A stretch of 9,525 bases of DNA from Bacteroidales bacterium (GCA_003531155.1 DQHR01000129.1:41627-51151), one strand, 5' to 3'; shown: positions 1 through 7,238, numbered from the stretch's first letter. Numbers and translations are program-made. Notes: generated from the sequence alone by a model not told the origin.

Positions 1-745
1 TTGATACAGCTGTTGGCGCTGAAGCGTGACCATCAGGAGACCATGTGTGGAATGGGAAAAGCGCTCCTAAAACTCCAAAACCAACAAAGGTTAATGGGAA
101 GAATAGTCGTTGAGCCTCAATAGGTATAGTTACTTTAGCAATCTCAAGTAAATTGAATGTTAATGGTTGACCTGCAGGTGCAGAGTTCATGTATATACCA
201 AGTAATCCAACAAGAAGTAGTGCAGAACCTCCCATTAGCATAAGGGTAAGTTTCATTGCTGAGTACTCTTTTGGACCTGTTCCCCAAATACCAATTAGAA
301 GGTACATTGGAATAACCGCAAGCTCGTAGAATAAGAACATGGTGAACAAATCGAGAGAGATAAAGAACCCGAATACTCCAGTTGAAAGAAGTATAAGCGA
401 AATGAAAAACTCTCTATCTAAAAACTCAACTTCCCACGAAGCGAATATCCCAGCAAAAAGAACCACAGCAGTTAAGGCTATCATCGCAACCGATATGCCA
501 TCAACTCCAATTGCATAGTGTATATTCAGGTTGGGATACCACATATAATCCTGTGTAAATAGCATAGTGGCTGTATTTCCCGCAGAACGTTCAGATAGAT
601 ACATCCAAACCAAAACACCAGCAAGTATAAGTTGAATACCCATACCTATTGCCGACACGAGTCGAGCCTGCTGTTTCCCTTTTGTAAACAGTATCCCAAT
701 TATGGTTATTGTTGGTATTATTACCAGTAATGATAGTACATCCAT
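1..745 (-). CDS. nuoM: NADH-quinone oxidoreductase subunit M (N-terminal part, runs off the window)
   Basis: This is an antiporter-like, proton-translocating membrane subunit of complex I. The reading frame opens at ATG 743-745 with an in-frame stop upstream, and stays open to base 1, giving the first 248 residues of a protein usually near 500. Hydrophobic helices fill the translation. The TM5 motif FYELAVIPMY carries the conserved glutamate (Glu141 here), and the characteristic loop after TM7 reads FPFHTWSPDGHASAPTAVS at 230-248. The lysine expected four residues before that FPFHTW block in TM7 is replaced: the segment reads FGVLGALFPFH, with Leu at the Lys position and Ala at the usual Pro. 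The gene follows nuoL after 51 nt. The remainder, and probably nuoN, lie beyond the window. Assignment to NuoM rather than NuoL or NuoN rests on these motifs and on gene order. Confidence 0.95.
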   Translation of the reverse strand, partial: MDVLSLLVIIPTITIIGILFTKGKQQARLVSAIGMGIQLILAGVLVWMYLSERSAGNTATMLFTQDYMWYPNLNIHYAIGVDGISVAMIALTAVVLFAGIFASWEVEFLDREFFISLILLSTGVFGFFISLDLFTMFLFYELAVIPMYLLIGIWGTGPKEYSAMKLTLMLMGGSALLLVGLLGIYMNSAPAGQPLTFNLLEIAKVTIPIEAQRLFFPLTFVGFGVLGALFPFHTWSPDGHASAPTAVS

Positions 746-796
746 GGTTATGCTGTTAAATCATTAATATCTTTAGTGTTATTGGCAATCATCCTC

Positions 797-2719
797 TTAG
801 TTCATAAAAAAATAAACAAACGATAAAGCTAGAACTATCACGCTCGAAATAAATACGAATGCGTACTTCTGAAGTTGACCCGATTGTAAATCTCTAATGT
901 GAAACGATGCATAATTCGCTGCCCAAGCAAAACCGTTCATAGTTGCATCAACAATATGTCTATCGAACCAAGCAACAGGTCTTGATATATAAGCGAAAAT
1001 AATTTTCTTAGTTACAAAAAGGTAAACCTCATCCATATAGAACTTGTTATAGCTCCATTTATATAGATGCTTAAAGGTAGATGCCATTTTATCAGGAGCA
1101 GCCTTAGGTTTCTTATACATAAACCAAGCTATGATTATTCCTAAAAGACCTATTCCAACAGATGCTGCAGCGATAGGCATTTCGATATGCGCTTCAAATG
1201 GAGCACCATCAGAAGTTACTAACGAGCTAAATGGAATATAACCTGCAAAAATCGAAGCAACTGCAAGGAACATCAAAGGAATAGTCATTACTAGCGGAGA
1301 CTCATGTGGAGTATGATGGTAATGTCTTTCTTCGCCCCAGAAAATGTTGAAGTATAAACGGAACATGTAGAACGCAGTTAAACCAGCAACAGCATACTCA
1401 ACAAAGAATAAAATCTTATTGTGATGATATGCTGCAGTTAAAATCTCATCCTTACTAAAGAAACCTGAAAGGAATGGAACACCCGCAATGGTTAAACATG
1501 CAATAAGGAACGTGATATGTGTTATAGGAAGATATTTTCTTAAACCTCCCATTTCGGTCATTAAGTTGCTATGAACAGCATGGATAATTGAACCTGCACC
1601 TAGGAATAGTAACGCTTTAAACATCGCGTGTGTAAACAGGTGGAAGTTAGATGCCATGAAACCAAGTCCATCATGTCCGCCATAACCTGAAACGCCAAGA
1701 GCAAGCATCATGTAACCAATCTGCGACATGGTTGAGTAGGCAAGCACACGCTTAATATCATTCTGTGTACATGCAATTACAGCTGCAAACAATGAAGAGA
1801 AACCTCCCACATAAGCAACAACGGTTAACGCATCGGGTGCAGTTAAAGCAAATACTGGGAACATTCTTGCAACAAGGTAAACACCAGCAACAACCATGGT
1901 TGCAGCATGAATTAATGCTGAAACTGGGGTTGGACCTTCCATTGCATCGGGTAACCAAATATGTAGTGGGAACATTGCCGATTTACCAGCACCTCCCATA
2001 AAGATTAACACTAAAGCAATCGACACAACCGAGAATCCCATAAAAGTTACACCAGCAGCTTGCGCTATCATTGGTGCACCAGGAGTTGTAAGGGTTACAA
2101 AATCGAATGTTTCTGTAAAGTATGATAAAAGCAAGATACCAAGTAAGAAACCTAAATCAGCAAAACGTGTAACGATAAATGCCTTTTTACCAGCCTTAAT
2201 TGCTGAAGGTTTTTCGTAATAGAAGCTAATTAAAAGGAATGATGAAACACCCACAAGCTCCCAGAAAATATACATCTGAAAGATGTTTGTTGCAAGTACT
2301 AACCCTAACATCGAGAAGCTGAAAAGACTTAGGAAAGCGAAGAAACGGTGGAAACCGCGTTCACCTTTCATGTATCCATTACTGTAAATATGAACCATCA
2401 ACGATACGGTGGTGATAACCACAAGCATCATAACTGAAATAGGATCGAGTAGAACACCTAAATCGATATGCAGCTTATCGCTTAGTTTTAGCCAAACAGT
2501 ATTGAATGCTATTATTTTCTGGTATACTCCTTCAACTTTACCAGATACAAAGAAGTATTGGTAAGCGGTAAAATACGACACAATTGTCGAAATGAATAAC
2601 CCAGTTGTACCGATTAGACCAGCAATGGCTGGTTTCATTTTATGCCCTGTAAGTCCTAAAAATAGGAACATCAACAGAGGAATTATCGGAATTAAAACAG
2701 TGTACGAAAAACCTGACAT
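797..2719 (-). CDS. nuoL: NADH-quinone oxidoreductase subunit L
   Basis: This is the distal antiporter-like subunit of the complex I membrane arm, which drives one proton channel and carries the long lateral helix that braces the arm. The product has 640 residues, within the usual range. Seen in the sequence: Glu154 in FWELVGVSSFLL (TM5), Lys246 in GGAGKSAMFPLHIWLPDAM (TM7), and the family signature GPTPVSALIHAATMV at 262-276. The C-terminal third contains the amphipathic stretch and a final transmembrane helix (IYISSVIV-like, ending FVYFFMN) expected for the lateral element. The ATG at 2719 gives a normal hydrophobic N-terminus. It lies 28 nt after nuoK and 51 nt before nuoM. Both key charged residues of the channel are intact, in contrast to the neighbouring NuoM. 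Confidence 0.98.
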   Translation of the reverse strand: MSGFSYTVLIPIIPLLMFLFLGLTGHKMKPAIAGLIGTTGLFISTIVSYFTAYQYFFVSGKVEGVYQKIIAFNTVWLKLSDKLHIDLGVLLDPISVMMLVVITTVSLMVHIYSNGYMKGERGFHRFFAFLSLFSFSMLGLVLATNIFQMYIFWELVGVSSFLLISFYYEKPSAIKAGKKAFIVTRFADLGFLLGILLLSYFTETFDFVTLTTPGAPMIAQAAGVTFMGFSVVSIALVLIFMGGAGKSAMFPLHIWLPDAMEGPTPVSALIHAATMVVAGVYLVARMFPVFALTAPDALTVVAYVGGFSSLFAAVIACTQNDIKRVLAYSTMSQIGYMMLALGVSGYGGHDGLGFMASNFHLFTHAMFKALLFLGAGSIIHAVHSNLMTEMGGLRKYLPITHITFLIACLTIAGVPFLSGFFSKDEILTAAYHHNKILFFVEYAVAGLTAFYMFRLYFNIFWGEERHYHHTPHESPLVMTIPLMFLAVASIFAGYIPFSSLVTSDGAPFEAHIEMPIAAASVGIGLLGIIIAWFMYKKPKAAPDKMASTFKHLYKWSYNKFYMDEVYLFVTKKIIFAYISRPVAWFDRHIVDATMNGFAWAANYASFHIRDLQSGQLQKYAFVFISSVIVLALSFVYFFMN

Positions 2720-2747
2720 AGTCTAATTATTATGGGTATAACCGATT

Positions 2748-3068
2748 CTAATGTTTCATCTTATCTACATTCTCAACATTTATGGTGTTGAAATGACGGT
2801 AGATATTTATAATAATCGCAATGGCAACAGCCGCTTCGGCTGCAGCAATAGCTATAATAAATAGCGAGAAGAAATGCCCCTGAAGATGATTGGGGTATAG
2901 GAAACGGTTAAAAACCAAGAAGTTGATATTTACCGAGTTTAAGATTAGCTCAACCGACATCAGAATAGTTATCAGGTTGCGACGTGTAAGGAAGCCGTAA
3001 ACACCAGCAAAGAACATTACAGTGCTTACCACCAAGAAGGCTTCCATTGGTATTCCAGATGTTAACAT
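2748..3068 (-). CDS. nuoK: NADH-quinone oxidoreductase subunit K
   Basis: A small three-helix membrane subunit of complex I (106 residues; family about 100) that forms part of the central proton pathway with NuoJ and NuoA. The two buried acidic residues typical of the family are present: Glu40 in LMSVELILNSVNINF and Glu78 in IAAAEAAVAIAIII. The motif TRRNLI after the first helix is also typical. The start ATG at 3068 leaves only 3 nt after the nuoJ stop, which suggests translational coupling. A second in-frame Met at residue 8 is possible but less well supported. The C-terminus NVENVDKMKH is polar, as in homologues. Confidence 0.97.
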   Translation of the reverse strand: MLTSGIPMEAFLVVSTVMFFAGVYGFLTRRNLITILMSVELILNSVNINFLVFNRFLYPNHLQGHFFSLFIIAIAAAEAAVAIAIIINIYRHFNTINVENVDKMKH

Positions 3069-3071
3069 GGC

Positions 3072-3593
3072 TTATTCTTTTAATTTCTTACGTTTTGCAA
3101 CTACAATTGAACCTACCATTGCTGCAAGCAACAAGATACTGATAACCTCGAAAGGTAATACATAGCCATCTCTATCGGTGCTTAGCATACTTCTACCAAT
3201 TAGTTTCATATCAACCTCCTGAGCAGCCTGGGTGGTTGCTTGGAACTGATGTTGAAGAATTGAAGTGATACAAAGAATTGCACCTGCAACTGCGGCCAAA
3301 GCTGAGAAGTAAGCCTTCTTCCAACCAACAGGTTCAAACTTTTGGCTGATATGGCTAGTTAATAGTATCGAGAATATGATCAGCACTACAATACCCCCAG
3401 CATAAAGGGTAAGCTGCACAGCTGCCATAAACTCGTAGCTGAGCATAAAGTAAAGCCCTGCGGTTGAAACCAATACTAATAGTAGAAAGGTTGCCGCTCT
3501 AAGAATTCGTCGTGTAGTAACAGTTAATACCGAGAAAACAAGTATTAAAGCCGAAAACAGGCCAAACATTAATTGATGTACAGTAATTTCCAT
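3072..3593 (-). CDS. nuoJ: NADH-quinone oxidoreductase subunit J
   Basis: A five-helix membrane subunit of complex I (173 residues). The third helix, LTLYAGGIVVLIIFSILLT (residues 61-79), is the conserved YAG segment that in solved complex I structures switches between alpha and pi-bulge forms during coupling. Glu54 in SYEFMAAVQ matches the conserved acidic residue just before it. A loop of about 50 residues precedes the last helix, VLPFEVISILLLAAMVGSIV. Its start overlaps the nuoI stop by one base (TAATG at 3591-3595 on the minus strand), and nuoK follows after 3 nt, so translation of I, J and K is probably coupled. Confidence 0.97.
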   Translation of the reverse strand: MEITVHQLMFGLFSALILVFSVLTVTTRRILRAATFLLLVLVSTAGLYFMLSYEFMAAVQLTLYAGGIVVLIIFSILLTSHISQKFEPVGWKKAYFSALAAVAGAILCITSILQHQFQATTQAAQEVDMKLIGRSMLSTDRDGYVLPFEVISILLLAAMVGSIVVAKRKKLKE

Positions 3594-4072
3594 TATTCAG
3601 CCCTCTTCTTTAAGGTTGAACCTTCTTTATTTAGAGTTTTCACAAGTTTGTTCTTGTTGAAAACAGCATGTTCGAATTTATTCGAGAAAACAATTGCATC
3701 CGAAGGACATGTTTTTACGCATAGCCCGCAGAATGTACACATTCCCAAATTGTAGATGTACTTATCAAGCGCTTTCTTCTTTTTACCATCAGGTGTTTCG
3801 TTGATAACAGTTTTTACTATAATTGTTCCATTCGGACAATTCATCTCGCAAATTCCGCAACCTGTGCACTGATGCTCGTTTTTCTCGTTGTGAGGCATCA
3901 CCAATTCTCCCTTGGTGCGCTCAAACATCTGTAATTTCTCACGGTTCTCAGGATATTGCTGGGTCACAATTTTCCAAGGCTTAAAAAAGTAAGCCCCAGT
4001 AACCTTCATCCCAGTCCATAACGACTTGAGAGCGAAGAAAATAGTTTTGAAGTAGTTATATATTTCTCTCAT
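3593..4072 (-). CDS. nuoI: NADH-quinone oxidoreductase subunit I (2x[4Fe-4S] ferredoxin-like)
   Basis: A peripheral iron-sulfur subunit that carries the two 4Fe-4S clusters (N6a, N6b) passing electrons to NuoB. Two full cluster motifs are visible, CTGCGICEMNCP and CTFCGLCVKTCP. They are preceded by an amphipathic, membrane-associating N-terminus rich in aromatic and basic residues. I place the start at ATG 4070-4072, because it forms an ATGA overlap with the nuoH stop. The frame can be extended five codons to 4087, but only with a TTG start inside nuoH. The resulting 159 residues fit the family. The stop shares one base with the nuoJ start. Because nuoE, nuoF and nuoG are absent here, this subunit would be the outermost cluster carrier encoded in the window and so a plausible docking point for the unknown electron donor (inference). 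Confidence 0.97.
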   Translation of the reverse strand: MREIYNYFKTIFFALKSLWTGMKVTGAYFFKPWKIVTQQYPENREKLQMFERTKGELVMPHNEKNEHQCTGCGICEMNCPNGTIIVKTVINETPDGKKKKALDKYIYNLGMCTFCGLCVKTCPSDAIVFSNKFEHAVFNKNKLVKTLNKEGSTLKKRAE

Positions 4073-5169
4073 AATCCAATATACCAACCCATTAAGACAA
4101 TAAATGCCATTATTAGAATGTTAACCAAGCTGATTGGGAGTAAGAACTTCCACTCAAGGTTCAAAAGCTGGTCAATACGTAAGCGTGGGAACGTCCACTT
4201 AAACCACATCATTATAAGAATGATAACCGCAGTTTTACCAATATACCATAGCACCGGAGGAATGAAATCCATTACATGGTTAAAGCTTTCAAGACCTGGT
4301 ATATGTAAAGGCATCCAACCACCCCAGAAAATGGTAGCAGCTAACGATGCAACAATAAACATGTTCATATACTCAGCAAGGAAGAAGAACGCAAACTTAA
4401 TCCCTGAATACTCAGTGTGGAAACCTGCAGCTAATTCTGATTCTGCTTCAGCAAGGTCGAAAGGACCACGGTTTGTTTCGGCAGTTGCAGCAATCATATA
4501 AATTATGAATGCAGTAATTGCAGGAAAGTGTCCTTTGAAAATAAACCAAAGATCTCTTTGTTGTTCAACAATTACTGAAAGTTGCATGCTTCCTGCTAAA
4601 ACGCAGATGGCTATAAGAGACATACCAACCGAAAGCTCGTAGCTGATAATTTGCGCACCACTACGCATTGCTCCTAATAGAGAGTATTTGCTGTTACTCG
4701 ACCATCCTGCGAGCAGTATACCAACAACCCCCATCGACGAAATGGCCATCACATAAAATACTCCGATGTTTAGGTCGATTGGATGAAGCCCTTTTGCAAA
4801 GGGTATTGCTGCAAGTGCAAGAAATGAAGTAACAATTACAATAAACGGCGCAAGGTTGAAAAGTAGCTTGTCAGCCTGTTTAATTGAAATGATCTCCTTC
4901 ATTAGGAGTTTAATAAGGTCGGCAATAGTTTGGAAGAAACCATAAGGTCCAACCCTGTTAGGTCCTACGCGGTTTTGGATGAATGCGCAAACCTTACGTT
5001 CGGCATACACCAAGTATAACCCAACAACAGCATAGAATGCCAGGAATAACACTCCTACTATAACCATTTCCCAAAGGGTAGCCCAAAACGGGGAGCACGC
5101 TCCGCGTAATGTTGCATCAACCCATTGGGTAAAGCCTGTAAAGTCGTAGATACTAAAAGTAAATGGCAT
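4069..5169 (-). CDS. nuoH: NADH-quinone oxidoreductase subunit H
   Basis: The eight-helix membrane subunit that joins the hydrophilic arm to the membrane arm and forms most of the quinone chamber. It has 366 residues, a usual length. Diagnostic motifs are ERKVCAFIQNRVGPNRVGP at 57-75, followed by YGFFQTIADLIKLLMKE, and the acidic quinone-channel loop ETNRGPFDLAEAESELAAG at 231-249 with HTEYSGIKFA next to it. The third is FPRLRIDQLLNLEWKFLLP at 327-345. Gene context: it lies 23 nt after nuoD and overlaps the start of nuoI by 4 nt (ATGA). In complex I operons with the full 14 genes, nuoE, F and G sit between D and H; here nothing fits in the 23-nt gap. Confidence 0.98.
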   Translation of the reverse strand: MPFTFSIYDFTGFTQWVDATLRGACSPFWATLWEMVIVGVLFLAFYAVVGLYLVYAERKVCAFIQNRVGPNRVGPYGFFQTIADLIKLLMKEIISIKQADKLLFNLAPFIVIVTSFLALAAIPFAKGLHPIDLNIGVFYVMAISSMGVVGILLAGWSSNSKYSLLGAMRSGAQIISYELSVGMSLIAICVLAGSMQLSVIVEQQRDLWFIFKGHFPAITAFIIYMIAATAETNRGPFDLAEAESELAAGFHTEYSGIKFAFFFLAEYMNMFIVASLAATIFWGGWMPLHIPGLESFNHVMDFIPPVLWYIGKTAVIILIMMWFKWTFPRLRIDQLLNLEWKFLLPISLVNILIMAFIVLMGWYIGL

Positions 5170-5192
5170 AACGTTCGTATTCTATCGGTTGA

Positions 5193-6314
5193 TTATCTGT
5201 CAATATCAGGAATTACATAGTCAAGCGAGCCGCCAATTGCAATTAAATCGGCAATCTTATGGCCTCTGGTCAGCGCATCAAGCGCTGAAAGGTTGCTAAA
5301 GTTCGGCGAACGGAACTTCATACGGTAAGGATTCTTTTCCCCTTTACTTATGATGTAAACGCCAAACTCTCCACGTGCAGCTTCAACTCTTTGGTAGTAC
5401 TCTCCTTCTGGTAATTTAATAATTGGCTTCATCTTAACAGCGAAGTCACCATCAGGGATGTTATCAATCAGCTGTTCGATGATATTCATTGATTCACGCA
5501 TCTCATCCATACGAACCATGTAGCGAGCATAGGTATCGCCCTCGGTACGAAGTACCTCGTTGAATTTAACCTTATCGTAGGCATGGTAAGGGTGATGTTT
5601 GCGTACATCGCAAGAGAAACCGCTACCACGACCCGATGGGCCAGTCATACCAAATGAGATAGCTTCCTCTTTGCTCATCTTACCAATTCCCTTAGCTCTT
5701 TCCATCATAATGATATTGCCAGATAGCAACTCATCATACTCAGGAAGAATTTTACGAAAATATTTAATGAACTCTTTTACCTTTTGCTGGAAGTTAGGAT
5801 GAATATCGGCCATTAAGCCACCAGGACAATAGTAACTTTGGATTAATCGGCTACCAGTTGTTTCTTCGAAAATATCGAGAATTTTTTCACGATCGCGAAG
5901 TCCGTAGAAGAAGCATGTTAATCCGCCAAGGTCCATACCAAATGAACACCACCATAATTGATGCGAAGCGATCCTCGCAAGCTCATCCATGATTGTGCGA
6001 ATTACCTTTACTCTTTCGGGTACTTCAATATCAAGTGCTTTTTCAACAGCAAGGCAAACTGCAGCATTATTCATATGTGCAGAGAGGTAGTCGAGCCTAT
6101 CGGTAAGATGAATAATTTGCTGGTAGGTCATTGATTCGGTCATCTTCTCCATACCACGATGAATGTAACCGCAATGTGGTTCAACTTTTTGAACCATCTC
6201 ACCTTTAAGCGATAGAACAAGCCTTAACACACCGTGGGTTGATGGGTGCTGAGGTCCCATGTTAATGGAAATCTCCTGTTCGTCGGCCTCTTTTAAAATG
6301 ATTTCTTCGTTCAT
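5193..6314 (-). CDS. nuoD: NADH-quinone oxidoreductase subunit D (49 kDa type)
   Basis: A hydrophilic subunit at the quinone-binding site of complex I, related to the large subunit of [NiFe] hydrogenases. It has 373 residues. The N-terminal loop GPQHPSTHGVLRL (20-32) supplies the conserved quinone-site histidines. Tyr76 in LTDRLDYLSAHMNN corresponds to the conserved quinone-site tyrosine. Other family blocks are PHCGYIHRGMEKM, GPSGRGSGFSCDVRK and FRSPNFSNLSALDAL. The nickel-ligating cysteines of hydrogenases are absent, as expected. It is a separate gene, not a nuoCD fusion. Its ATG at 6314 lies only 7 nt from the edge of the upstream 9-bp repeat array, so its leader is derived largely from the inserted cassette and has no clear Shine-Dalgarno sequence. 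Confidence 0.98.
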   Translation of the reverse strand: MNEEIILKEADEQEISINMGPQHPSTHGVLRLVLSLKGEMVQKVEPHCGYIHRGMEKMTESMTYQQIIHLTDRLDYLSAHMNNAAVCLAVEKALDIEVPERVKVIRTIMDELARIASHQLWWCSFGMDLGGLTCFFYGLRDREKILDIFEETTGSRLIQSYYCPGGLMADIHPNFQQKVKEFIKYFRKILPEYDELLSGNIIMMERAKGIGKMSKEEAISFGMTGPSGRGSGFSCDVRKHHPYHAYDKVKFNEVLRTEGDTYARYMVRMDEMRESMNIIEQLIDNIPDGDFAVKMKPIIKLPEGEYYQRVEAARGEFGVYIISKGEKNPYRMKFRSPNFSNLSALDALTRGHKIADLIAIGGSLDYVIPDIDR

Positions 6315-6321
6315 AATTATT

Positions 6322-6357
6322 AGTGCCTAAAGTGCCTAGAGTACTTAGAGTGCCTAA
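6322..6357. repeat. Tandem array of four 9-bp repeats (nuoD-proximal side of cassette)
   Basis: Four head-to-tail 9-mers are read on the plus strand: AGTGCCTAA (6322-6330), AGTGCCTAG (6331-6339), AGTACTTAG (6340-6348) and AGTGCCTAA (6349-6357). The array ends 7 bases before the nuoD start codon. A related array in the opposite orientation lies at 6743-6769. The two mark the ends of the segment carrying the four-helix-bundle pseudogene. Confidence 0.85.
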
Positions 6358-6378
6358 ATTTACTTGAATACACTGTCA

Positions 6379-6730
6379 TTAAAGTTTACTACCAATTGAT
6401 GTGAAAATTGCAAGTAATTCGTTTGCCTCGGTCAGAATAAGGTGAATTTTTTGGTTCTCAATCCAACGTAAATCCTTTATTATTTCTAACCAATACGCTG
6501 TTTCACTTGCTTCACTCTCATATCGTTATTTTGTTTTTAAAATCTGCTTTACTTCTCGATCTATTTGCCTCTCTGTAATTTGCTCCTATGCTTATTCCTG
6601 ATTTAGTAATTTGATATTTTATCACTTTTGCTTCGGGAGTAATCGGTAAGGAGGTCGACAGTCTTATAATTTCAATTGCAAACCTCTTTGTTCTTTCCTC
6701 TAGTTGCTTACTAAATTCTTTGTTGTCCAT
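6379..6730 (-). pseudogene. Four-helix-bundle protein (S23/IVP family), frameshifted
   Basis: The ATG at 6730 opens a frame that reads MDNKEFSKQLEERTKRFAIE and onward, with the family-typical SGISIGANYREANRSRSKADF (split here as SGISIGANYREAN / RSRSKADF). It stops at TGA 6518-6520 after 70 residues. In another frame, from 6519 down to TAA 6379-6381, the rest of the same domain continues without a break: ESEASETAYWLEIIKDLRW, then IENQKIHLILTEANELLAIF. Restoring two bases (ATATGAGAG to ATATGTGAGAG) near 6520 rejoins them into one protein of about 117 residues, the usual size for the 23S rRNA intervening-sequence protein family. The function of these proteins is not established. They are four-helix bundles, often linked to repeats in Bacteroidota, and related in fold to the Avd proteins of diversity-generating retroelements. 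No reverse transcriptase is present here. A sequencing error could also explain the shift. Confidence 0.85.
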
Positions 6731-6742
6731 TTCTTACAACTT

Positions 6743-6769
6743 TAGAGCACTTTAAGTACTTAAGGCACT
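6743..6769. repeat. Degenerate array of three 9-bp repeats (nuoC-proximal side of cassette)
   Basis: Three 9-mers on the plus strand, TAGAGCACT (6743-6751), TTAAGTACT (6752-6760) and TAAGGCACT (6761-6769), are degenerate copies of TTAGGCACT. That is the reverse complement of the AGTGCCTAA unit seen at 6322-6357. The array lies between the nuoC stop and the pseudogene start codon, 12 bases upstream of the latter. It is more diverged than the other array. Confidence 0.7.
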
Positions 6770-6785
6770 TCGAACTCACCTAATT

Positions 6786-7238
6786 TTAAAATTTCACATT
6801 AGCAGCATTATCGTAATCCTTACGTAAAGGATAACCACTCCATTCCTCATCGAGGAAAATTCTGCGTAAATCGGGGTGATTTGTAAAGTTGATTCCTAAG
6901 AAATCGAATGCTTCTCTTTCGTGGAATTCGGCAGTTTTCCAAATATCGCAAATGGTTGGAATTTGAGGATTCTGTCTATCAGTTGCAACTTTTATAACCA
7001 CAACATGGTGATAGGTAGTCGATTCTAAATGGTAAACTACCCCTAGGGTATCGCCATAATCAACGCCTGTTAGGTTAAATAGATAGTCGAAAGCCAACTC
7101 TTTGCTCTCCTTTAAACCTTTTGCAAGGTTATACCATTTTTGGGGGGCAACAGATACGTTTATGTACTGCTTACCCTCTTCGATGGTTGCGGTTGGTTCA
7201 AGCTTTGCTATGCTATCTTTCAATTCCTGGTTTGTCAT
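6786..7238 (-). CDS. nuoC: NADH-quinone oxidoreductase subunit C (30 kDa type)
   Basis: A hydrophilic connecting subunit of complex I that packs against NuoD. The product has 150 residues, close to the core length for a stand-alone NuoC. The family signature lies at 105-141: HEREAFDFLGINF, then NHPDLRRIFLDEEWSGYPLR and KDY. It is an independent gene, whereas some Bacteroidota and Gammaproteobacteria carry a nuoCD fusion. nuoB ends 18 nt upstream. Downstream the repeat-bounded cassette separates it from nuoD, and no terminator is visible between them, so read-through is likely. Confidence 0.96.
   Translation of the reverse strand: MTNQELKDSIAKLEPTATIEEGKQYINVSVAPQKWYNLAKGLKESKELAFDYLFNLTGVDYGDTLGVVYHLESTTYHHVVVIKVATDRQNPQIPTICDIWKTAEFHEREAFDFLGINFTNHPDLRRIFLDEEWSGYPLRKDYDNAANVKF

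Larger units (their letters stand above)
6330..6770. repeat. 25-bp imperfect inverted repeat pair bounding the nuoC-nuoD cassette
   Basis: Bases 6330-6354 and the reverse complement of 6746-6770 match at 21 of 25 positions by direct alignment. Both contain AAGTGCCT followed, two bases on, by AGTACTTA. The repeats enclose 391 bp that hold almost nothing except a broken S23/IVP-like gene. In nuo mRNA the two arms could pair and close a large loop between nuoC and nuoD. The arrangement resembles, by inference only, the intervening sequences of 23S rRNA, where an IVP gene sits inside a stem-closed insert. No target-site duplication is obvious by eye. Confidence 0.75.

Noticed and set aside
746..796. 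Possible small gene or terminator between nuoL and nuoM
   Set aside because: The 51-nt gap has no stable hairpin with a T-tract and no credible start-stop pair; it is an ordinary intra-operon spacer.
1758..2001. Open frames on either strand inside nuoL
   Set aside because: They are low-complexity, Cys/Asn- or Gln/Leu-rich translations in the wrong frame of a well-conserved gene, with no family features.
4118..4501. Plus-strand open frame of 127 codons
   Set aside because: It lies entirely antisense to nuoH, whose motifs cover the same bases; no independent signal is present.
6379..6730. Avd accessory protein of a diversity-generating retroelement
   Set aside because: The fold family is related, but there is no reverse transcriptase, template repeat or variable repeat in the window.
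6518..6730. The 70-residue frame as a genuine short gene
   Set aside because: The remaining half of the same domain follows directly in another frame, so this is a truncated product of a frameshifted gene.
6322..6769. Short repeats as a possible CRISPR array
   Set aside because: The units are 9 bp, directly abutting without spacers, and the two arrays are in opposite orientation.
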